Positions 34,437 to 42,036 are shown, numbered from the stretch's first letter. The stretch: DNA of 42,135 nt from an uncultured Bacteroidales bacterium (GCA_900316045.1 ONBM01000007.1:1-42135), one strand, 5' to 3'. Program-made: numbers and translations. The notes: generated by a model not told the origin, from the sequence alone.

Positions 34437-34712
34437 CCCCACCCCGTCATCCCGGACTTGTTTCAGGATCTAGTTTCTACGAGCATAGATTCCGGATCGA
34501 GTCCGGAATGACGGGATAAATGAGTCTAGATTCCGGATTGAGTCCGGAATGACGGGATAAATGAGTCTAGATTCCGGATCGGGTTCGGAATGACGGGATA
34601 AACGAGCCCAGATTCCGGATCGAGTCCTGATGACTGGGAAATGCGTACATGGATTCCGGATCGAGTCCTGATGACTGGGAAATGCGTACATGGATTCCGG
34701 ATTGAGTCCAAG
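34437..34712. repeat. REP-like cluster: 41-bp palindromic units and a 75-bp duplicated lead
   Basis: Six units start at 34487, 34528, 34569, 34610, 34651 and 34692, exactly 41 bp apart. Each has an ATTCCGGA-type left arm and a TCCGGAAT or TCCTGATG right arm. The lead 34437-34511 recurs at 35594-35668 with one mismatch over 75 bases. Related units are at 31692, 31733 and 35644. No associated transposase is present. The preceding stretch 34220-34436 is AT-rich and probably holds the lipoprotein promoter, but I see no clear match. Confidence 0.8.
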
Positions 34713-35132
34713 GTTTAAAGCGCTTTCCATTGTCATTCTGCGACCAAAGCTTGGAGTCCGGTCCGGATGCTTTTTCCGAGCTAACCAATCCCATGAACAA
34801 GGCTCTTCAGTGTGGCAAGCCATGCGAACACCCTACATGACATCTTGGGTGTTTACACGCCACTTTGATTACAGCCACCCCGGAGGCACGGAACCTCTCG
34901 AGGCAAAAACACAACGAGCTACTTAGCACATCCCTTCCAGAGGCGGCCGTGCCCTTGCGCTGGCTCGCTAGTCGGTGCTTGTGTCGGAACTGCCTGCCGA
35001 AGCCGTGGCCTCGGAACGATGCCGTATTGATCCATAATTGACGGCAACGGCGACGAGAATCCTCCGGACATAGACGGAATATTCCCATGGCTTACTCCGG
35101 TTCAAACGAGAACATTTACATTTATGGGCGAC
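34713..35132. other. Non-coding stretch without recognisable features
   Basis: No gene, hairpin series or repeat could be supported here. Open frames are short, overlap in several phases and have no recognisable protein pattern. Confidence 0.4.
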
Positions 35133-35545
35133 GGTATAGTGCCACCGGCTGGCTTCTAATGAAGTACTGCATCGCCCACCCAGTCTCCAGAACGGGGGTT
35201 GGCAATGCGAATAGTCTCCTCAGCGCTTATTATGAATGTCACCGTTGCCTACGATTGTGAATAATCATAACCTATCTTCTATGTTTCACAAAACCTTGTC
35301 GAAGCTGAAGCAATAAAGAATTGCATACGTATATTCAAACCCTCCGGAAGAAGCGTCTCGCAAAACGCTGTCGAGGCAGGCTGCACGGAAGCGCTCAGGG
35401 AAGGGCATGTCTAGACATCGGGGCCTCCCAAGAGCCACGTTGTCGACCGACACCCCTTTGCAGAGCCTTCGGAAGGACATGTTCCGACAGCACTTTGCGA
35501 AATTCCACTTCGCTCATCCTGTACGACCAACGCTATACATTAAAA
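35133..35545 (-). repeat. Interspersed nested-inverted-repeat element, copy 2
   Basis: Reverse-complement copy of 1123-1590. Read on the minus strand it carries the same four motifs in the same order: two CGCAAAG...TGTCGG and two TCGACA...TTTTG. It has the GATTATTCACAATCGTAGGC stretch and the same far end (GTGGCACTAT). It lacks the ~58-bp internal duplication. The inner arms are more conserved than the rest. Confidence 0.7.
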
Positions 35546-35593
35546 ACGACCCACCCCATCATCCAGCACGACCCACCACGGCACCACGAACGA

Positions 35594-35668
35594 CCCCACC
35601 CCGTCATCCCGGACTTGTTTCAGGATCTAGTTTCAACGAGCATAGATTCCGGATCGAGTCCGGAATGA
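35594..35668. repeat. 75-bp direct repeat of 34437-34511
   Basis: Identical to 34437-34511 except for one base (TTTCTACG versus TTTCAACG). It ends in one 41-bp-type palindrome (35644 onward) and leads into the rsmE-derived array. Confidence 0.85.
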
Positions 35669-35733
35669 TGTGAGGGAAATGGATACGGCTACCCACAAAT
35701 GATGGTGTTGCGGAAGTTTGCATAGGCGGCTGG

Positions 35734-35893
35734 GCGGTGTTGGGTGTCTGTTAGAGTTTTGCAAAATGGAGGTAGGCGGCTGGGCGGTGTTGGGTGTCCG
35801 TTAGGGTTTTGTAAAATGGAAGTAGGCGGCGGTGTTGGGTGTCTGTTAGGGTTTTGTAAAATGGAAGTAGGCGGCGGTGTTGGGTGTCCGTTA
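35734..35893. repeat. Tandem array made from the 3' end of rsmE
   Basis: GTTGGGTGTC marks units at 35739, 35789, 35834 and 35879, with spacings of 50, 45 and 45 bp. Each unit contains the perfect palindrome ATTTTGCAAAAT or a close variant. On the minus strand each repeats the codons for YLHFAKP and the stop of rsmE. The last unit is the real end of the gene. The array therefore grew by duplication of the terminal codons and the sequence just after them. Confidence 0.8.
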
Positions 35894-36829
35894 GGGTTTT
35901 GCAAAATGGAGGTAGGTGGCTGTGGCTGCGGTTACGGCTGCCGTTTCTGTTCTGAGGCGTGAGGGGCCGAGGTGGACGGGGATATAGCCTTGGCTCACTG
36001 CGAGGTTAGCTTCTTCTGGTGAGAAATCGCCTTCCGGGCCGATTAAAATCGTGATTTTCGGCTCGTCCCGAGTCTCGGGGAAAGGGCTGGCTGTGGTGCT
36101 AGCAGCAGCGGCACCGGCATCACTGGCAGCAGCGGCACCGGCATCATTGGCAGCAGCGGCACTGGCATCATTGGCAGCGTCGGCATTGGCAGCGTCGGCA
36201 CTGGCATCACTAGCAGCGTCGGAGGAACCAATATGGCCCGTGGAACCCGTGGCGTCAGCGGAGTCGATGCCATTGAACCCGGTGGCATATTCATTTAGAA
36301 CATCGGTGATGGATTCGCGGCGGGCATCACCTTCGAAGCAGTAGCAGATGAGTTTCAGGCCAGGGACATCCTGGCTGAGAAAGTCCTTTAGCGGCACGGC
36401 ATCTAGCACAGTTGGAAGCTTAGCTTTGAGGGACTGTTTCATGGCTGAGAGGACAATCTTTCTGCAACGCTCCGGCTTGAAGACTCTCCTTTCAGAACGC
36501 TCCCCGATGATCGGTGTGATTACGTCCACTCCAAGCTCAGTGGCCTTCTCGCAGAACCATTCGAAGCGATCTATGTTCTTAGTCGGGCAAACCGCCATAT
36601 TCAATGAATATGGATGAGCGCCCCATCCAGGCACCTTTTCAAGGATCTCCGCAACCGCTCCCTTGGGCGAATCGTCCGTCAGGCGGCAATGAAACATATT
36701 CCCAAAACCATCCACGACGGCTATCTCGTCCCCACGCCTGTGCCGGAGCACCTTCACCGCATGCGTAGATTCTTCCGCATCCAGCCTTGCTTCGCGCCCA
36801 TCCACCATGTTCGTGTAGAAAATCTCCAT
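35891..36829 (-). CDS. rsmE: 16S rRNA (uracil(1498)-N(3))-methyltransferase with an Ala/Asp repeat insertion
   Basis: Methylates N3 of U1498 in 16S rRNA. The N-terminal PUA-like domain (residues 1-75) includes ESTHAVKVLRHRRGDEIAVV. The SPOUT methyltransferase domain has CPTKNIDRFEWFCEKATELG, PIIGERSERR and the knot segment TILIGPEGDFSPEEANLA...LGPSRLRTETAAVTA. The protein has 312 residues against ~240 normally. The excess is a low-complexity insertion of ~65 residues (SSDAASDASADAANADAAND type) between the helix ending EYATGFNG and the PKITILIGPEG strand. A -7 candidate TAACTTTG lies at 36864-36871. The 3' end is duplicated downstream. Confidence 0.94.
   Translation of the reverse strand: MEIFYTNMVDGREARLDAEESTHAVKVLRHRRGDEIAVVDGFGNMFHCRLTDDSPKGAVAEILEKVPGWGAHPYSLNMAVCPTKNIDRFEWFCEKATELGVDVITPIIGERSERRVFKPERCRKIVLSAMKQSLKAKLPTVLDAVPLKDFLSQDVPGLKLICYCFEGDARRESITDVLNEYATGFNGIDSADATGSTGHIGSSDAASDASADAANADAANDASAAAANDAGAAAASDAGAAAASTTASPFPETRDEPKITILIGPEGDFSPEEANLAVSQGYIPVHLGPSRLRTETAAVTAATATYLHFAKP
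36100..36222. repeat. 24-bp minisatellite inside rsmE
   Basis: Units of GGCAGCAGCGGCACCGGCAT plus ATCAC/CAT type recur with 24-bp spacing, plus a 15-bp partial unit. All remain in frame and encode (A)AASDAGA or ANDAG-like octapeptides. It is likely to vary in length between strains. Confidence 0.8.
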
Positions 36830-36863
36830 GCTGATTTGCCTTAAAGAAAGATATTTATGAAGC

Positions 36864-36871
36864 CAAAGTTA
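36864..36871 (-). promoter_or_regulatory. -7 element of rsmE
   Basis: Minus strand reads TAACTTTG, an exact TAnnTTTG match, 35 bases upstream of the rsmE start. The -33 half is not clear. Confidence 0.45.
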
Positions 36872-36924
36872 AAGAATATTTTAAAAAGTCGTAAATTTAG
36901 CCATCCTATATGAGAATTATGCCG

Positions 36925-38073
36925 ATGAAGAAAAGATACGTTTCTCTTGATGTGCTGCGGGGCATGACCGTGGCTTTTATGTGCATCGTCAATAATCCTG
37001 GCAGCTGGTCCCATATATTCCCGCCTCTGCGCCATGCGGCTTGGGTGGGCTGCACGCCTACGGACCTTGTTTTTCCGTTCTTCCTGTTTTGCGTCGGCTG
37101 TGCAATGGCATTCTCGCTGCGGAAATTCGAGGGCAATGACGGGAAGGCTTACAAACACATTATCAAGCGAGGCATTCTGATTTTCTTGGTGGGACTCGCT
37201 TTGAACCTTTTTCCGTTTTTCCCTGCCATCACTCATGATCCGGAGTGGAGTTTCGGGCAGAACTACCTTTACTGGCTCCAGCATAAGAGAATTTTCGGAG
37301 TGCTGCAAGGAATCGGCCTGGCATATATTCTTGGAGGCTGTCTGGTAGTGTGGCTGAAAAAGCCGGTGCGTCTGCTTGGCGCAGTGGGCGTGCTATGCGC
37401 TGTTTACACCGCCATTTTGCTGATTTTCGGCAGGGAACCTGGGTCGTTCACCCTCGAAGGGAACGTCTCGATGCGCATCGATGAGTGGCTTGTGGGTGGA
37501 AATCATTGCTACCATGGCTACAATGGGACCAACTTCGATCCTGAAGGGTTGCTGGGAACTATGACCAGGGCGTGCACAGTTCTTCTAGGTTATCTCGTGG
37601 GCTTCATGATTCTGCATTCGCACAAGGACTTAGACGTAAGCGAGACGGCAGCTTCGGACGATCCTGCGAGCCTGTCGGTGGTGAGCAGAATGTTTTTCTA
37701 CGGGTGCTGCTGCCTGGCCCTTGCAATGGTGTTAAGCATCTGGATTCCGATTTCAAAGCCTTTGTGGTCGGCTTCATATGTCTTTTATGCCGGCGGCTGG
37801 GCTATGCTGGTTCTGGGCTGCCTCGCATGGGTGATTGACATTAAAGGTTGCGAGAAAGGCTTCGTTCCGTTTAAGGCCATGGGCATGAATGCCCTAGCCG
37901 CTTTCGTCCTGTCCGGAGTCTTGGCAAAGACCCTCTCGCTCTTTGGCTTCTCTCCGTCAAAATATTTCGGAGGCAATGAATATGTTTCTTTGGCGTATGC
38001 GCTGATCTTCGTTTTCGTGATCTTCTGCATTCAGTGGGTGCTTTACAAAAAGAATATCATAATTAAGCTTTAG
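36925..38073 (+). CDS. NagX/HGSNAT-like membrane acyltransferase family protein
   Basis: About 382 residues, with 10 or so transmembrane helices. The opening YVSLDVLRGMTVAFMCIVNN, then PLRHAAWVGCTPTDLVFPFF, is characteristic of the family related to heparan-alpha-glucosaminide N-acetyltransferase (DUF5009/NagX). The His in the LRHAAW segment may be the acetyl carrier seen in the human enzyme. It probably acts on an amino sugar at the inner membrane, but the substrate is not known. Starts at 36910 and 36919 are also in frame. A weak -7 (TAAATTTA, 36892-36899) favours the later ATG. Confidence 0.88.
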   Translation: MKKRYVSLDVLRGMTVAFMCIVNNPGSWSHIFPPLRHAAWVGCTPTDLVFPFFLFCVGCAMAFSLRKFEGNDGKAYKHIIKRGILIFLVGLALNLFPFFPAITHDPEWSFGQNYLYWLQHKRIFGVLQGIGLAYILGGCLVVWLKKPVRLLGAVGVLCAVYTAILLIFGREPGSFTLEGNVSMRIDEWLVGGNHCYHGYNGTNFDPEGLLGTMTRACTVLLGYLVGFMILHSHKDLDVSETAASDDPASLSVVSRMFFYGCCCLALAMVLSIWIPISKPLWSASYVFYAGGWAMLVLGCLAWVIDIKGCEKGFVPFKAMGMNALAAFVLSGVLAKTLSLFGFSPSKYFGGNEYVSLAYALIFVFVIFCIQWVLYKKNIIIKL

Positions 38074-38075
38074 CC

Positions 38076-38597
38076 ATGTACATTGGACTCATTTCCGACA
38101 CTCACGGGGTTTTCGATGATGCGGTGAAAGATTTCTTGAAGCCGGTAGACCAGATTTGGCATGCGGGAGACTTCGGGACGCTCGAATGCGCCCATGAAAT
38201 AGCTGATTTCAAGCCGCTCGTAGGGGTCTATGGGAATTGCGACGGGCAGGATGTGCGGCAGGAATTCCCGTTATATAAAACTTTTAACTGCGAAGGCTTA
38301 CGAATCCTAATGATCCATATCGGGCTTAGGCGAGGAAGTTATTGGGCTTACACCCCGGCCAAACTCGTTTACGACTTCGAGGCGAAGAGGCTGATAGACA
38401 CCATTCATCCTGACATATTCGTCTGTGGTCACACCCATATACCCCAAGTGTTCAGGGATAAAGAATACGACATGCTCTTCATGAATCCGGGAGCCTGTGG
38501 CCGCCAGGGACCGGCCGAAGTGCCAAGGATGGCGTTTCGCTTTGAAATCATAAGCGGAAAGATCAAGAACTTCGAAAAATGCGAATTGCCAAGGTGA
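38076..38597 (+). CDS. YfcE/MJ0936-type metallophosphoesterase
   Basis: A 173-residue cytosolic phosphoesterase of the small calcineurin-like group. The metal motifs are LISDTHG (residues 5-11), HAGDFG, GVYGNCDG and VCGHTHIPQV. The characteristic MNPGACGRQ follows near the end. It acts on phosphodiester model substrates in related proteins; the physiological substrate is unknown. It begins 2 bases after the NagX-like stop, so both are probably one transcript. Confidence 0.93.
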   Translation: MYIGLISDTHGVFDDAVKDFLKPVDQIWHAGDFGTLECAHEIADFKPLVGVYGNCDGQDVRQEFPLYKTFNCEGLRILMIHIGLRRGSYWAYTPAKLVYDFEAKRLIDTIHPDIFVCGHTHIPQVFRDKEYDMLFMNPGACGRQGPAEVPRMAFRFEIISGKIKNFEKCELPR

Positions 38598-38626
38598 GAG
38601 GCGTTGAATAAAATGTTATTAAATTA

Positions 38627-38656
38627 TTGCATATTAAAAAAATATATTTAATTTTG
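38627..38656 (+). promoter_or_regulatory. Promoter of the small lipoprotein gene
   Basis: TTG (38627-38629), 19 bases, then TAATTTTG (38649-38656): a full Bacteroidetes promoter match. The predicted transcript begins near 38662, giving a leader of about 36 bases. Confidence 0.7.
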
Positions 38657-38697
38657 CGCCCAGAAAAAGCAAACACTATTTTTGGTTAGTTAGTATT

Positions 38698-38889
38698 ATG
38701 AAAAAGGTATTAATGTCAATCGCAATCGTCGCTATGGTAGCAATGATTGCATCTTGCGGAAACAAGAACGCAAAGAATGGTGAAGCTGAAGCTCCTGCAC
38801 AGGAGACCGTTGAGGAGGCTGCTCCAGCAGCTGCCGACAGCGTAGCAGCGCCAGTAGATACAGTTGCATCTGCTGATACTACGAAATAA
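38698..38889 (+). CDS. Small Ala/Glu-rich lipoprotein
   Basis: 63 residues. MKKVLMSIAIVAMVAMIASC is a lipoprotein signal with Cys at residue 20. The remaining 43 residues are almost only Ala, Glu, Asp, Lys, Val and Thr, ending in a (V/A)DT-type repeat. It is probably disordered and attached to the envelope. It has its own strong promoter, which together with the lipobox makes it a real gene despite its size. No function can be given. Confidence 0.85.
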   Translation: MKKVLMSIAIVAMVAMIASCGNKNAKNGEAEAPAQETVEEAAPAAADSVAAPVDTVASADTTK

Positions 38890-38965
38890 TCACTCTTCTT
38901 CATTCTAAATCCTGCGGGATTTGTTTTGCGGTGTCCGGGTTAAAACCTAGATGCTGCTTTTTTTG

Positions 38966-38973
38966 TATATTTG
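38966..38973 (+). promoter_or_regulatory. -7 element of radA
   Basis: TATATTTG matches TAnnTTTG exactly. Transcription near 38980 would leave a leader of about 46 bases before ATG 39026. No -33 TTTG is seen at the usual distance. Confidence 0.5.
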
Positions 38974-39025
38974 AGGACGCATCGCTTCGGAGCATTTTCG
39001 GGTGACGTTCAGAAGAATATTGAAT

Positions 39026-40390
39026 ATGGCAGTAACGGGAAAACAGAAGTCGGTCTGGTTCTGCACTAATTGCGGAAACGAGTATCCGAAGTGGATGGGC
39101 AGATGTCCTGCCTGCGGGGAATGGAACACTATTGTGGAGAAGAAGATCGAGTCCGGAGGCAAGTTCAGGGGCGGCATGCCTGTCAGCGGGCACGGGCCTC
39201 GCCCATTGAACGAAATAGATTCTGGCGCTGATGACCGAATCTCATTGAACAATAATGAGCTGGACAGAATCCTCGGCGGAGGAATGGTTCGCGGGTCTTT
39301 AGTCCTGATTGGCGGAGAGCCCGGAATCGGGAAGTCAACTCTCTCCTTGCAGATACCGCTGGCGAACCCGTCTTTGAAAACGCTCTACGTCACGGGCGAG
39401 GAGAGCGAAAGGCAGGTCAAGATGAGGGCTGACAGGCTGGAAGGCGATGCCTCTAACTGCCAGATTTACAGCGAGACATCGATAGAGGACATTGTCGGGC
39501 AGGCGCGAGAGCTAATGCCAGACCTGATGATCGTTGATTCTGTGCAGACCATGTTCACCGAGATGGCAGATTCGGCTCCAGGGTCGGTCACCCAGATAAA
39601 GGAGGTCGCGTCCAGATTGCTCAGGCTGGCGAAAGAGACAGGGATTCCTATAATATTAATAGGTCATATCACCAAAGAAGGCTACATCGCCGGCCCTAAG
39701 ATTTTGGAGCACATAGTTGACGTGGTGCTGCAGTTTGAAGGGGAAAATAGGGGAGCCTATAGGATACTTCGCAGCATAAAGAATCGTTTCGGTTCCACTT
39801 CCGAGCTTGCCGTTTTCGAGATGACGGGCCATGGGCTGCGGCAGGTCGAGAACCCTTCCGAGCTGCTGATTCCTATGCACGAGGCCGGGCTCAGCGGGAC
39901 GGCGATCAGTGCGATGATGGATGGGACCAGGCCGTTTTTGTTTGAGGTCCAGGCGCTTGTGAGCTCTGCCGTGTATGGAACGGCGCAAAGGTCGGCGACT
40001 GGCTTTGACGCAAGGAGGCTGAATATGCTTCTGGCGGTGCTGGAAAAGAGGGCTGGCTTCAAATTGGCTCAGAAGGATGTGTTCCTGAATATGGCCGGCG
40101 GCCTGCGAGTGAGCGACCCTGCTTGCGACCTGGCAGTCGTGAGCGCCGTGCTTTCTTCGAATTTCGATTTTCCAATACAGGAGACTTACTGTTTCGCGGG
40201 AGAGGTTGGGCTCAGCGGAGAAATACGTCCCGTGTCCCAGGTCGATAGGAGAGTGATGGAGGCTGAACGCCTGGGCTTCGGCAAAATATTCATTTCATCC
40301 TTCTCTTCTTCGGACTTCAAGCCTAAGAAAATCTCCGTCGTCAAGGCGGCTGATATTCCCGCCCTGGTGAAGGCGCTTTTCAGGGAATGA
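39026..40390 (+). CDS. radA: DNA repair protein RadA
   Basis: A branch-migration ATPase that helps process recombination intermediates. About 454 residues from ATG 39026; the frame is open from a GTG at 39002, but the zinc-finger N-terminus (MAVTGKQKSVWFC) fits the ATG. The C4 zinc finger uses Cys13, Cys16, Cys27 and Cys30. Walker A is GGEPGIGKST (96-105), Walker B LMIVDSVQTM, and the RadA-specific KNRFG motif lies near residue 255. A Lon-type C-terminal domain follows (GGLRVSDPACDLAVVSAV, FAGEVGLSGEIRPV). The TGA is followed by the first copy of the 53-bp direct repeat. Confidence 0.96.
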   Translation: MAVTGKQKSVWFCTNCGNEYPKWMGRCPACGEWNTIVEKKIESGGKFRGGMPVSGHGPRPLNEIDSGADDRISLNNNELDRILGGGMVRGSLVLIGGEPGIGKSTLSLQIPLANPSLKTLYVTGEESERQVKMRADRLEGDASNCQIYSETSIEDIVGQARELMPDLMIVDSVQTMFTEMADSAPGSVTQIKEVASRLLRLAKETGIPIILIGHITKEGYIAGPKILEHIVDVVLQFEGENRGAYRILRSIKNRFGSTSELAVFEMTGHGLRQVENPSELLIPMHEAGLSGTAISAMMDGTRPFLFEVQALVSSAVYGTAQRSATGFDARRLNMLLAVLEKRAGFKLAQKDVFLNMAGGLRVSDPACDLAVVSAVLSSNFDFPIQETYCFAGEVGLSGEIRPVSQVDRRVMEAERLGFGKIFISSFSSSDFKPKKISVVKAADIPALVKALFRE

Positions 40391-40401
40391 ATATTTTTAG
40401 C

Positions 40402-40454
40402 TATCTCTTCAGCTAATTAATTCAGAACGCCATGAATCTGATAGACATCAAGAT
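40402..40454 (+). repeat. Left 53-bp direct repeat flanking the insertion
   Basis: Matches 41709-41761 with about four mismatches, including AGCTAATTAATTCAGAACGC and the ATG with the following codons of the downstream gene. It is in the same orientation as the right copy. Confidence 0.85.
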
Positions 40455-40473
40455 AGGTCATAAAGAATGGTAA
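40432..40473 (+). pseudogene. Truncated 5' copy of the gene at 41739
   Basis: ATG at 40432 encodes MNLIDIKIGHKEW and a stop. The first seven residues match MNLRDIK of the intact gene, after which the sequence diverges. It is a leftover gene start and not a functional peptide. Confidence 0.7.
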
Positions 40474-40494
40474 TCATTGATGTCACAGAATACT

Positions 40495-40524
40495 AGAAAA
40501 GGTCACAGCGCAGTGACCTTTTCT
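40495..40524. terminator. Strong terminator hairpin after radA
   Basis: AGAAAAGGTCAC (40495-40506) pairs perfectly with GTGACCTTTTCT (40513-40524) around a 6-base loop. It is T-rich on its 3' side and followed by TTTG. It lies inside the inserted block, between the truncated gene start and the BRO-like gene. Confidence 0.75.
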
Positions 40525-40577
40525 TTTGCTTCAAATGATTGTTATTCGTATCTTTAAACTTGATTTAAAAGGATTTG

Positions 40578-41210
40578 ATGGCAATGACAAAGAAACAGGG
40601 AATACAGCTTTTTGAAGAGAAGAGAGTCCGCACTGTGTGGGACGATGAGGCAGAGAAATGGTATTTTTCTATTGTTGATGTAGTTGCTGTTCTTACGGAC
40701 AGTCTTGATCCGGGAGCATATTGGAGAAAACTGAAAGAGCGGCTCAGAAAAGAGGGTAATGAAACCGTGACAAATTGTCACGGGTTGAAACTGACAGCGG
40801 CTGACGGCAAAATGCGTATTACGGATGTTGCTGATCAGGAGCAACTTTTCCGGCTGATCCAATCGATTCCGTCCCCCAAGGCAGAACCATTCAAGCAATG
40901 GATGGCCCAGGTCGCATCCAATCGTATTGACCAGATTCAGGATCCAGAACTGTCTATTGAACAGGCTGTTGCCGATTACCGACGGCTGGGGTACGGGGAA
41001 AAATGGATCAACCAGCGGATCAAGAGTATCGAAGTCCGAAAGGATCTTACCGACGAATGGGAGCGAAGCGGAGTACAAGGACAGCAATACGCAGCCCTAA
41101 CTGATATCATCACCAAGACCTGGAGCGGCTTGACTACGCGGGAGTACAAACATCACAAGGGCTTAAAGAAAGAGAATAAAGAAGCTAATCTTTTAATATG
41201 GAAATCATAA
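40578..41210 (+). CDS. BRO-family / phage antirepressor-like protein, C-terminally truncated
   Basis: About 210 residues. The N-terminal BRO-N type DNA-binding region (EKWYFSIVDVVAVLTDSLDP, YWRKLKERLRKEG) is followed by the family's conserved SIPSPKAEPFKQWMAQV, DYRRLGYGEKWINQRIKSIE, LTDEWERSGV and TREYKHHKGLKKEN. In full-length relatives KGLKxEN continues for ~70 more residues; here the frame changes to KEANLLIWKS and stops. A C-terminal piece is therefore missing. The gene is usual in phage or mobile settings and lies in a block between duplicated sequence ends. Starts are ATG 40578 or 40584. Confidence 0.75.
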   Translation: MAMTKKQGIQLFEEKRVRTVWDDEAEKWYFSIVDVVAVLTDSLDPGAYWRKLKERLRKEGNETVTNCHGLKLTAADGKMRITDVADQEQLFRLIQSIPSPKAEPFKQWMAQVASNRIDQIQDPELSIEQAVADYRRLGYGEKWINQRIKSIEVRKDLTDEWERSGVQGQQYAALTDIITKTWSGLTTREYKHHKGLKKENKEANLLIWKS

Positions 41211-41499
41211 CTGAGGATGATGGGGTAAATCTATATTTTCATGATTGTGATGGCCGACTTCGGGAAATATTCAAACTGGAGAATAAGCATTTCGTTCGAA
41301 TCAAATCCGACACTAATATAACTATAGGATCTGTTTATTCTCCTGTGGAAACACTATTTTTTGCAAATCGGTAGACTTGGGATGGACACAAGACCCCTAT
41401 GTCGGAAATGGTTGTATTCGCTACAATGACTGGGAAGCATGGACAGTTTATGAGATTCGATTTCCTGAAACCTATGATTTCACCGATTCCCCTCAGTGA
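41198..41499 (+). pseudogene. Frameshifted small ORF, unknown
   Basis: ATG 41198 (overlapping the BRO-like gene by 13 bases) opens a frame encoding MEIITEDDGVNLYFHDCDGR to a TAG at 41372-41374. A -1 shift at the T6 run 41357-41362 continues into CKSVDLGWTQDPYVGNG and ends at TGA 41497-41499. The joined product of ~100 residues looks like a coherent protein, for example a small phage- or toxin-system-type hypothetical, but I do not recognise it. The homopolymer position suggests mutation or sequencing error. Confidence 0.45.
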
Positions 41500-41635
41500 C
41501 TTTGAAAGTGCCGACAACCTCGATAGCGGTTACCATTGGGATATAATATAAGCCTTCCAAATCTGGGCGGCTGCATACAATGCTCAGGACTTCCTTCTCG
41601 ACGAAATCCGTATCCGGAGAGCATTCCCAGAATAG

Positions 41636-41696
41636 AGATTCCTACGTTTCGCTCGGAAGGACATGTCATTATGAGGAGCAAAGCGTCGAAGAATCT
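41636..41696. repeat. 61-bp imperfect palindrome
   Basis: AGATTC at 41636 pairs with GAATCT at 41691-41696, and the sequence between is an imperfect palindrome centred on ACATGT (41661-41666). It contains the GAGGAGCAAAGCGTCGAAGA type seen in dispersed bacterial intergenic repeats. It lies just left of the right 53-bp repeat. Confidence 0.6.
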
Positions 41697-41708
41697 GAAA
41701 AAAAGTTG

Positions 41709-41761
41709 TATCTTTACAGCTAATTAATTCAGAACGCCATGAATCTGAGAGACATCAAGAA
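41709..41761 (+). repeat. Right 53-bp direct repeat flanking the insertion
   Basis: Contains the last ~30 bases before and the first ~8 codons of the intact gene at 41739, and matches 40402-40454. The two copies are 1307 bases apart in the same orientation. Confidence 0.85.
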
Positions 41762-42032
41762 GGACATTGAATATGTCGTAGGGGCTTTCATCGAGGATTG
41801 CTCCTTGTTCGCTTCACTTCATTCCGACTCTGCATCGGAGTCAGTCGAGAATTTGCTTGGTAAGGCCGTCAATCTTTATAACGACCTCAGGGATAAGGTT
41901 AATTCCAAAACGGAAAAGAAGAATGCAGCCTATTACAAAGCTATTCGTAAAGAGCTGCTCGAGAAAACCGATGCTCTGTACGAAGAACTGAGCGGTCTTG
42001 TGAAAGCCGCCGGCGAAGTTAAGCCAGCCTGA
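41739..42032 (+). CDS. Small conserved helical protein of unknown function
   Basis: 97 residues, strongly alpha-helical and charged. Heptad-like spacing in SVENLLGKAVNLYNDLRDKV and YYKAIRKELLEKTDALYEEL suggests a coiled coil or helical hairpin. There is no signal peptide and no known motif. Its ATG and leader are duplicated at 40402-40454, so before the insertion it probably followed radA directly by about 40 bases and may have been in the same transcript. It converges on the galE-like gene. Confidence 0.75.
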   Translation: MNLRDIKKDIEYVVGAFIEDCSLFASLHSDSASESVENLLGKAVNLYNDLRDKVNSKTEKKNAAYYKAIRKELLEKTDALYEELSGLVKAAGEVKPA

Positions 42033-42036
42033 GGAT

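Noticed and set aside
39002..39025. GTG start for RadA
   Set aside because: The added eight residues are not part of the usual RadA start; ATG 39026 places the zinc finger at the normal distance.
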